Below, in pieces: positions 55,999 through 64,000 of a stretch of DNA of 64,000 nt (its first letter is position 1; the number at the start of each line of letters is the position of its first letter). The stretch is from Ophiostoma sp. CBS 140.51 (Eukaryota; Ascomycota; Sordariomycetes; Ophiostomatales; Ophiostomataceae). The position numbers were made by a program, and so were the translations under genes. Under the pieces are notes generated by a model, which saw only the letters and a program-made list of their open reading frames with translations, was not told the origin of the DNA and did not search any database. The stretch is from the NCBI GenBank assembly GCA_029298735.1, contig JANSLP010000140.1:1-64000 (forward strand), read 5' to 3'.

Positions 55999-57746
55999 TT
56001 AGCAGACTGCATGCGTCTTGCCCGTCTTGCCTTGGAGCGAGTGTTCTTCTTTCTAGAGATGAGTGGGAAAACGGTGGGTCAGCATTGGATGTAGTTGGTA
56101 AACACAAAAACAAGGGGAAATAGGAAAAGGAACCAACGCGGAACTTAGGATGGTTGTGCTCGGCACGGGAGGAGTGCATGTTGTGGTTGCGGACAAACTC
56201 CTGGGTCTTCTTGATGGCCTCCTTGTCCATATTCTCAAGGAAGGTCATGCATAGCTTGATATCGGAAATGAGGGCGTCGCAGCGGTTCCAGGTAAAGTCC
56301 TCGCGGACCACGACACGCAGCATCTTGAGGCCGTCGGTGTTGGGGGCCATGGTGTAGGCAGGGACGACCCAGCCGCGGATGCGCAGCTGGTGGGCAAGGG
56401 AGAACTCGTCAAAGACGCGCTCGTTGGCGTCCTTCTCAATGTCGCCGGACGACTCAGGGACGGGCGGCAGGCGGAAAGCGACCAGGGGCAAACCTTCGCC
56501 GGACTTCTTAGACATGATGACGAAACCCAGCTTCTCGAGCGAGTCGGACAGGTAGTCGGCGGTGCGGGTCAGGTTAGACATGATGGCGCGGTAGCCGTGC
56601 TTACCGAGACGGATCAGCTGGTAGTACTGGCCAATGACCTGCGAGGCGCCCTTGGAGAAGTTGAGGGTGAACGAGGACTGGTCGGCGCCCAGGTAGTTGA
56701 TGTTGAAGACGAGCTCCTGGGGCAGGTACTCGGCAGAGCGCCAGACGACCCAGCCGACACCGGGATAGACGAGACCGTACTTGTGGCCCGAGACGTTGAT
56801 GGACACAACCTTGGGCAGACGGAAGTCCCACTCGAGGCCGGGCATGACAAAGGGAGCGACAAAGCCACCCGAGGCAGCGTCAACGTGGATGGGGGTGTCG
56901 AGGTTGCGCTCGACCAGCAGGTCGTTGACAGCCTTGACATCCTCGTACTCGCCGGTGTAGGTAGTGCCCATGATGCAGCAGATACCAATGGTGTTCTCGT
57001 CAATCAGGTCGACGACCTCCTTGGGGTCAATGACGAAGCGGTCGGGAGTGCAGTAGACGAGCTTCTCCTCAATCTCAAAGTAGCGAGTGGCCTTCTCCCA
57101 GCAGACCTGGACGGCGGACGACATGATGATGTTGGGGTTCTCGGTCGACTTGCCCTCGGCCTTGCGCTTGTTCTTCCAGCGGCGCTTCATGGCGAGGACA
57201 CCGAGCATGATGGCCTCGGACGAGCCGATGCAGGAGGTGCCGACAGCACCGTCACCGGACTCGGGGCCAACAGGGGCGTGGAAGAGGCGACCAATCATGG
57301 AGACGCAACGGTTCTGGATGTCGGCGGACTGGGGGTACTCTTCGTAGTCGATGAAGTTCTTGGAGAAGGACTCGGTCATGAGCTTCTCGGCCTCGTCCTC
57401 CATGTAGGTGGTGACGAAGGATGCCAGGCTGGGTTGTTAGCGGGGTCTACAAGCAGGAATGGGGGCGTAGAGACAGTTGCTGATTTGCAGGATGTACGCA
57501 CTTCAGCATGGGGTTGCCGTCCAGGGACAGCTCGTCCTTGATCATGCGGTAGGCAACCTCCTTCGGCATCTCGATCTCGGGGATCTCGTGGCGGGGCAGG
57601 TCGGAGGAGGCAAAGCGAGAGCCATAAACAGAAGTGGTGAAGCAGTCGGCATCGTTGGCGAGCTGGAGATGGGACTTCTTGAGGTCCTGGTCAATGTGCT
57701 TGTCGGTAGTAGCACTTGCATGCTTGATCTCGGCGAGATGGACCAT
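55999..57746 (-). CDS. Glutamate decarboxylase
   Basis: Three exons on the minus strand: 57746-57502, 57428-56138, 56052-55999; 529 residues. A PLP enzyme that converts L-glutamate to GABA and CO2, the first step of the GABA shunt, linked to stress tolerance and conidiation in fungi. The first junction restores GNPMLNLASFVTTYMEDEA, a hallmark of the family. The PLP lysine is Lys298 in NVSGHKYGLVYPG, with HVDAASGGF upstream. The last intron (GTTGGT donor, GCTGAC branch site, CTCTAG acceptor) gives a short tail, KEEHSLQGKTGKTHAVC. If it were not spliced, the frame would run to 55736 with an Arg-rich tail that looks unnatural. The start at 57746 (MVHLAEIKH) is the first ATG giving a family-like N-terminus. 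Confidence 0.93.
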
Positions 57747-60700
57747 GGTGGCGGTTGCGTAGTCTGAGTGGGTAGAATATGTGTAAGTAGAGGGTTGGGA
57801 AAGCTGTGAAAGAGCTTGGTCAAACTGACTGGAAGGGAAAGGAGGTAATGAAGCTTGTTGTTGCGAGACGAGTCTGTTATATAGAGGTTTGATTAGCAAG
57901 CTGCACATGGGTTAAGAAATGAAAGAAAGAGCTCAGATGAAGCTCAAGACAGCTTGCAAGTCCCTCCCTCTCCAAAGCTTCCACGCCTCTCTGCCACCCA
58001 CGCTGATCCTTCCCGAGCTCCTGTCCATCCCGCTCTCCCACTATCGCCCTCCCCGTCTTGGGTTACCACGCCCCTTTTCAGTGGGGTGACAGACGGCGTT
58101 CAAGGAGGGGCAGCAAGGAGCAGCAGGAGCAAGAGCAGCTGGCACCAGCGTGGCAGGCGAAAGAGGACAGGGAAGTAAGCGGAGAGGCAAGGAGACACAG
58201 AGATGAGGGTAATAAACAGAAACAGGGACCGAGGAGCACGCAAGAGTCATGTTTACACCGATTTGCCAGATAAGGAACTTGATTGGGGGTCAATGGCAAT
58301 ACTGGAGTCGGTTGGGGGTCTGTCTTACCGGGCGAGGCTCGTAAAAGAAGGTGATGGACCGTAAGAGAAGTGAGGCAATATGGAGAAGTCGGGTGAGGTT
58401 GTCAAGAAACGAGGCAAAATGAGAGAATTGGGAGAGAAGTAAGATGAGAGTAAAGAAAACAAAAGTAGAAAGTAGAAGTCAAGAAAGGGAGAAAAAGCCA
58501 AGACAGAGCAGTCGGGGGGGCGGAGGCAGCCCAATTTGAAGGAAAGAACGTCCCTCCCAAAAGGTTCCTAAGGAGGCAGCTCGATTGCGGGAGCTAACAG
58601 GGTGAGAGGGAAAGAGCTACTGTCTACGTGGATGGTCTACTTGCCCTGGGGTGGCTGGCCATGCAGACGCACGACGCACGCATTACATACGAGAAGCTTG
58701 CCTCGTTCCCTCGTTCTTTCCTTTTACACAATATTTACACACTTCCCTGTTGTCGCACCTTCCCCCGTCGTCTCACACGCCCCCCTCACTCCCTCCCTCC
58801 TTCGTTCTTTCCCTCTTCCAGGGCCACGCATCACATCTCACACGCTTCATGTCCAGAGACAGCCATTTGTCCAACGTTACAGCTCTTTGTGTCTTCCTGT
58901 GTGTGCTTCATGCAGTCTAGGTCGGACTGTGGCATTACTCGCTGTGGTCTGCTGTGCTTTTGTTTCGTTCCTGTGTAGCTGTACCCCAACTCCATCGTGC
59001 AAGAAAATCTCTTGGCTTTCGTCGTTTTGGGAGCTCTTGCTGTTCTTGCTCTTGCCGTTCTTTGCTAGGGGCGTGTCGAGTGGAGAAGGAGGGGGACGAT
59101 AGTGGGGCGTTCTACAGAGACAGGGAAGGCACGACGGAGACGACCAAACTATTTACGGCGTTACGGCGGCCGGCATGCCAGCCCTCGCCAGTGAAGGACG
59201 CCAGAACAACACTACGCGAGCACCAAAACGCCAGTGTGGAGCGCCTGGGCGATGAAGCCAGATCGAATCCGGTCGGCGCTGACGAGAGACACTGAAGAAT
59301 GGGAAGAATGAGAGAAGAAACGATAGATGCCCAGAACGGTAGCTCAGATAACAAGACGATGGCAACAAAGCACAGTCAGCGGTTGCAAGAAGTGAGGCTT
59401 TATTTGGACAGTTTATTTTGTTCGTGAAATTGTCTATAAGGTGGCAAGAGGGGCAGAGGCAATAATTTACTTCTTTTCCACCAGGGGCAATGAAGAGGTG
59501 GAAAAACGGCGACGACTTCGACTAAAGCTGTTTTTTGGTACTTCCGCCAACGTCGTACATCCTTGCACGAGCTTGCAGCGAGCAAAAAAGCTTGATCTTG
59601 AGCTGGTCGGAACTGGTCTGAACTGGTGTGCATTGGTCTGCTCCAGTTTCCAGTCTAGTGTGATCAGAGAGGACACAGACCGAGGGCGGTGAAGACGTCT
59701 TTGCTCTCGTTTCCATCGTTTTCATATCTTTTCAGTTTCTCGGATCCTATTCCGCGGGGCGTGCAGGAACGAAACAGAATCCATCGTCTCCATATCGTCC
59801 TCAATTAACCATCCAGAGCAACAATATACAGTACTTCGGGGAACAGGCCAAAGGTCGTCAGCATGCAGGAGTGAGGACAGCGTAGGAGTGCAGGAAGTGA
59901 GAACAGCGAGACAAGGGGACCTGTCTGAAAGAGAGTGAAGCAGCTGTTTCTCCAGGTTCTGGTCCTTGTGTCAGAGCGGGCAGAACGGGCAGAGCGGGCA
60001 GTGAATGCAATTGGAGGCCAAAAGCAATAAATTGCGAATTGTCTCCTGTTCTTTTCGTGGCATGTTGACGGGCAAGAAGGACCGACATCTATCACTTTCA
60101 GGGTAGGAACGAAGAGAAGGCCCTCCAGGCACAGGTACAGGGGAAACAAAAGGATAAAAGGACAAAAGAGGGGCACACCACGCGTTCTGAGAGGTTCGAA
60201 ACAGGCTACGTCGTGTTGGTGACATCATTGGGTAGACGGAGTGGTGGGCACGTCGCACACAGCGGGGTAGAGCGTAGCGATCCATGCGCGACCAGTGTGC
60301 CCTGGCCAGCATGCCCCTAAAACACAAAGCTTCTCTCACCCTCGGACGACCAGCGCCCAAAACCAACAGACGTCGCATCGCACGCATTGGCTCTCTCGGG
60401 ACGGTCCTGTCAAAAGGCTTGGCTTTCTTGTGTTTGCAGTTTAGTTTAGACCTGTGTCTGTCTGTTGTGTCTACGACAAAATGTGTTGGCCAAGATGCGG
60501 CCTTTTTTTGTTGTTCCTTCAGCTGAAAGCGTGGGGGAGAAGGGAAGAGGCTGGCACAACATTAGAAAAGACCAGAGAATCACAGACCGAGGCGTGGACC
60601 TTTTTGTGAACCACTCGTTCCGATTCCCCCGTGGCCGAGACACAGTTCCTGGTTCGACAAACACAAGCGCCGATGCTAGTGTCGTGGATCAGTTTGGTCT

Positions 60701-62963
60701 ATTGGGGCTGAAGACCATGATGGAGTTGAAAGAAGAGACGGCAAAATGTATGATAAGTTTTGTGGAAAGCGTCCAGTAAAAAGACTTAAAGTGCCCACAT
60801 CGTGATGCGTACCCAAAACCCATCCAGGGTGTGGGATGGCTATGGCTATGAAGACTCCGTCACCAATATCAAGTAGGGTGATGAGAAGGAGAAGGTCTGG
60901 CTATCCAGCAGGAAATTTCGGCAAGGCCGACTACCCGGTTGCAGTTAACAGAGCTCAAGTAACGAATATGAGCAGAAACTGACTCGACAGGTACGACAAG
61001 ATATGGATGGTTATGGGAACGAGGTTCTGCCCAATGCTTTGTAAATCGCGCAGACCGCCTGTCGATCAAGAAATCGAGAGGGCGAGCTGGGCAAACAAAA
61101 CCAGCTGGCAACACGGCAAATCGATGAAGACAGAGCTGCATGAAGTTCCTGTTTGGGATTGGGCTGGAGACTGGCTGGAAACATTCTGGGTTCGGGCTTG
61201 CGAGACTAGAGAGATCGAGAAAACGCAAGCTTTACCTGTGTAGGAAGTGGAGCGCGGGCTCGTGGGTTGGTTGAAGACCTGGTTGGTGGAGACGAGAGAA
61301 TGCAGAACAGGACCATCACAGATCGGCGAGAGAGACAATGCGCGGCCATGGTCACCGTAGTGGTCTGTAAACCGCAGAGTACGAAAGAGAACAAAAGGAC
61401 CAGAAAGAACAAGGAACAGGACAAGCTTCAGTATCTTCATCCCGCGGGTTTGAATTGGCCGTACATAAAAATAGGAGATACACTTGTTGCTGTCGAAAAG
61501 CGCTTCGCCACCCCCTTTTGCCCATCTCCAACACATGGGGTGACGTTTCGTGTTTTGGCAGGTGGGAGGCTGTTTGCTTTTGTTTTATGAGTGATATTTG
61601 ACATTTGTTGGATTCTTCCGTGTATTTCTTGGCCAGCAAAAAAGAGTAAAGAAGTACGGCCACAACGGACCGACATTCTCTTTCTGCCTCTTATTTCCCA
61701 AGGGGCGCCCGTGGCAATTTCAGAGTGGGATGCCTGTTCTCTCCCATTTTCTCACCTCACCTTTCGATAAGAAATGATGGAAGAACATGGCGACCTTCTA
61801 CAACTTCTATCCCATGTTTCTTTCACCTAGAATTGTATGCCACGTATCCCCTAAAGGCGGCCGGTGAGGCGCCGCCCGTATGGGGTGACTGACAAGGGTA
61901 AAGGTGAGGTGAGGAGACTGTGGAGAGCTGCCCAATGCAGCAAAGGTTTCTCACTGGTGACCAGATGTGTCCTAGCAGTCCACTCGCCGCAATATTGACC
62001 AGGAGCAGTGTATTCCTTCTCTCTTTCAGTTTTCCTTGTTGTTTTCTTTTCTACTTCTCTGTTAAGACCTCTGGTAGTCTGTTTACTTTGCAAATTGTAA
62101 AACAGTCTCACGTATAGTTAACTCGACAGCATCTCTCCTCTACGTCTTATCTTGGCTCGAACATCCCCAAGTTCAAGGTCGAGCTTCAAGGATTTAACCC
62201 TAGCTCTGCAGCTCTGCCGTTGCCAAGACATTGAAAGCATCACACAACAAGAAGCTTTCCCCAGACGCCGTCACAGTGGGTCAGATCGACAGGGCAGCTT
62301 GGTCTGCTAAGACTGTTGTAGAACTGTGCACGATGGTACAAAATCGCAAGCAAACAGAGAACCAGTAGAGTTAATGTGCATCGTTTTTGTATTTGTCTTC
62401 TCTGAATCTACCCATTAAAGACGTGAAAATATACGTCTGTAAAAAAGCCAAGCTGCTATGGAAAGAAAGGAATAGAGATGCACGATGAAAGGTCGCTAAG
62501 CCAGCAAAGGCGTGATAAGAGCTGCTAAAATGAAAACAAAAAAAAAACAATGGTTGCCTTTTCCTTTTTTTGTAAATGCATAAAAAAGTCTGATAAGAGA
62601 AGAAGAATGAGACAAGAAAGGACAACGAGAAGAAAAGGCAACTTTGTAATAATAATAAACCGCCCACCCCAAACGCATAGAGTAAAACCCAACACCATAT
62701 TCAGACAGAGGAGTGCGTAAATCATAAACGACGATAAGGTAAAGAGCAAGAAACCTGACAAAGTTTGTCTCAAAAGAAGACAAAAGGAGCAAAACAAGAA
62801 ACAAACAAGTGCCGTTGGGGGTATTAAAACGACCAGGGGGAGTACACGAAGAAAATAAGAAAGAAAAACGAAAAACGAAAAACGCAAAAGATAAAGGAGG
62901 TAGTAGTAACATGCGTAAAATATACAGAATAGAAGAAGTGAGGAAGCAGCACCCCGAGCAAGC
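57747..62963. other. Intergenic, 5.2 kb, no gene supported
   Basis: Mixed purine- and pyrimidine-rich DNA between the glutamate decarboxylase start and the 3' end of the right-edge gene. Open frames of up to about 165 codons overlap on both strands and read as low-complexity or Ser/Phe-rich. Short direct repeats occur near 59,605-59,640 (ACTGGTCTG words) and 59,975-60,000 (GGGCAGA words). Part of it is probably promoter and leader for glutamate decarboxylase. Confidence 0.4.
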
Positions 62964-64000
62964 CTAGACGGCATCTTCCTTATGAACCACCGTCCAGCCC
63001 GTGCTGCCTTGGCCGCAGCTTGGACCGTTGTTCCCGACAAATATCAGGTCCACATCGTCCTCGCCTTCGGCATCTTGCAAGTCGTCAAAGTCGGCGGAGG
63101 CATCATCGGTGTTGCCGTTGGTGTTACCAATGGCTTCGGCACTAACAATAGCTTGACTGGCATCGACAGCCTGCCCGGCATCGACAGGCTGAGCAGCTCC
63201 AACAGCTTGATCGGCAACAGCAAGGTTGCCCGGGCTGCTCGGATCGTCCTCGTTCTTAAAGAAGTTTGGGAGCGGGCTATATGCACCTTGGTGTCGGACC
63301 TGGTCGAGTGACCACCGCAGCACGGCGTGGTTGCGGCCCGGTGGCTGAAAGAAATTAGGCGCTTCCAGCGGCTGGAGTGGCTGCGGCGGCACGGCCGGCT
63401 GTGGCTGTTGCGGAGGCTGCGGAGGCTGCGGCGGCTGCGGCGGCTGCGGCCACAGCTCGGACTGCGGAGGAGGCTGTAACCCGGTCGGTTGTGGCTGTGG
63501 CTGCTGCACTGTCTGCACCGTCTGCAGCCGGTCAAGGTCGTTGAAGGGAGACACCCGGTGAAGAGAGAACCGAGAATCGGGCGAAATGGAAGACACTGGG
63601 TCGGTTGAGACTACCATGGTGGGCGACTCTATATCCTCGCCACGGTCTGGCGACTCAGCCGCCTCAGCCGCCTCAGCCCCGGGCGGCGACGATGGAGCAA
63701 TGGCGGTCGATCCGGCCAACTGTTCTGCAGACGGGGAGCCTTGTTGGTCTGGGTCTGCCGGCTCTTGCGAGGCCGCATGAGGACGGAGCCCATTTTGGTA
63801 TTGGGTTTGAAAAGACTGCAGGGCGGCGGAAAAAGCGGCCGTCGCCTCTGCCCCGTGGACGGAAGCACCCTACTGCTGCATCCCCTGGGGCATCATACCG
63901 CCCAGACCGTTCATGTTTTGGCCCATAGCCGCCGCCGCCGCCGCCGGGTTCATACCCTGAGGCAGGCCTTGGACCATACCCTGGGGAAGACCCTGCATCC
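62964..64000 (-). CDS. 3' part of a Gln/Pro-rich protein, cut by the window edge
   Basis: The minus-strand frame enters at the right edge with Met/Gly/Gln-rich sequence (MQGLPQGMVQGLPQG, then a six-Ala run) and meets TAG at 63872-63870. The same frame then stays open for another 301 codons: SFQTQYQNGLRPHAASQE, then Ala/Glu-rich, PQPPQPPQ-type repeats (about 63,370-63,500), and an acidic end (DLQDAEGEDDVDLIFV) with stop at 62964. That length without a stop suggests coding. A 51-nt intron (GTATGA donor at 63898, CAG acceptor ending at 63848) would remove the TAG and keep the frame, but no clear branch site is visible. Otherwise the gene ends at 63870. The family is not recognised; such compositions are common in transcriptional regulators. 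The N-terminus lies outside the window. Confidence 0.55.

Noticed and set aside
55815..56012. Ser/Thr/Asn-rich minus-strand frame after the glutamate decarboxylase stop
   Set aside because: It could be joined to the enzyme only in a phase that the available donor does not provide. The phase that fits gives the short KTHAVC end, so this is treated as 3' untranslated sequence.
58602..59102. 166-codon plus-strand frame upstream of glutamate decarboxylase
   Set aside because: Ser/Pro/Leu-rich translation of a pyrimidine-rich tract, with overlapping open frames in all three phases.
59340..59370. GGTAGCTCAGAT resembling a tRNA A box
   Set aside because: No acceptor stem, anticodon arm or B box at the right distance.
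60190..60215. GGTTCGAAAC resembling a tRNA B box
   Set aside because: It departs from the GGTTCGANTCC consensus, and no matching A box or cloverleaf arms were found nearby.

Overview
The window comes from a filamentous ascomycete (Pezizomycotina, most likely a Sordariomycete; the genus cannot be fixed from sequence alone). The reasons are short spliceosomal introns (50-125 nt, GTANGT donors, CTAAC/CTGAC branch sites), GC-rich coding sequence with long AT- or pyrimidine-rich intergenic DNA, class II hydrophobins (an ascomycete family), a Zn2Cys6 regulator and a GPI-anchored cupredoxin. There is no operon-like organisation. I found no tRNA, rRNA, CRISPR array or recognisable transposon.

Left part (0-13.4 kb): a maltose-type sugar transporter (-) and a peroxisomal FMN-dependent hydroxyacid oxidase (+) share a 987-bp divergent promoter with a repeated CreA-like box. 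A 2.4-kb spacer follows. Then comes a tandem array of class II hydrophobin genes, all on the + strand: three apparently intact three-exon genes with identical intron positions (6248-7044, 8678-9098, 11143-11544), interleaved with two decayed copies (about 8153 and 10482). A gelsolin/severin-type actin-binding protein closes the section.

Middle-left (13.5-26 kb): an AT-richer stretch carries a small membrane protein and two orphan Pro/Arg/Tyr-rich, probably disordered proteins. After 2.9 kb without a supported gene come a GPI-anchored cupredoxin (+), a cytochrome-b5-like heme/steroid-binding membrane protein (-) and, divergent from it, a 953-residue coiled-coil protein (+).

Centre (26.1-45.3 kb): about 19 kb with no gene I can support, containing micro- and minisatellites, strand-asymmetric purine/pyrimidine blocks and a recurrent TACGGAGTA/TACTCCGTA word. 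It ends at the start of a 1237-residue Zn2Cys6 transcription factor resembling the EBR1/FOW2 group, so much of it may be upstream regulatory DNA or a long leader for that gene.

Right part (49-64 kb): adenine deaminase (+) converges on a large membrane-anchored HSL-type esterase (-). A three-exon glutamate decarboxylase (-) follows, then 5.2 kb without supported genes. The 3' end of a Gln/Pro-rich protein (-) runs off the right edge; its reading frame holds one in-frame TAG that may lie inside a 51-nt intron.

The best candidate for something undescribed is the hydrophobin array: tandem paralogues in which the cysteine-loop lengths have diverged while intron positions and promoter spacing are kept, with birth-and-death relics between them. 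The gene-poor 19-kb stretch before the transcription factor is second.
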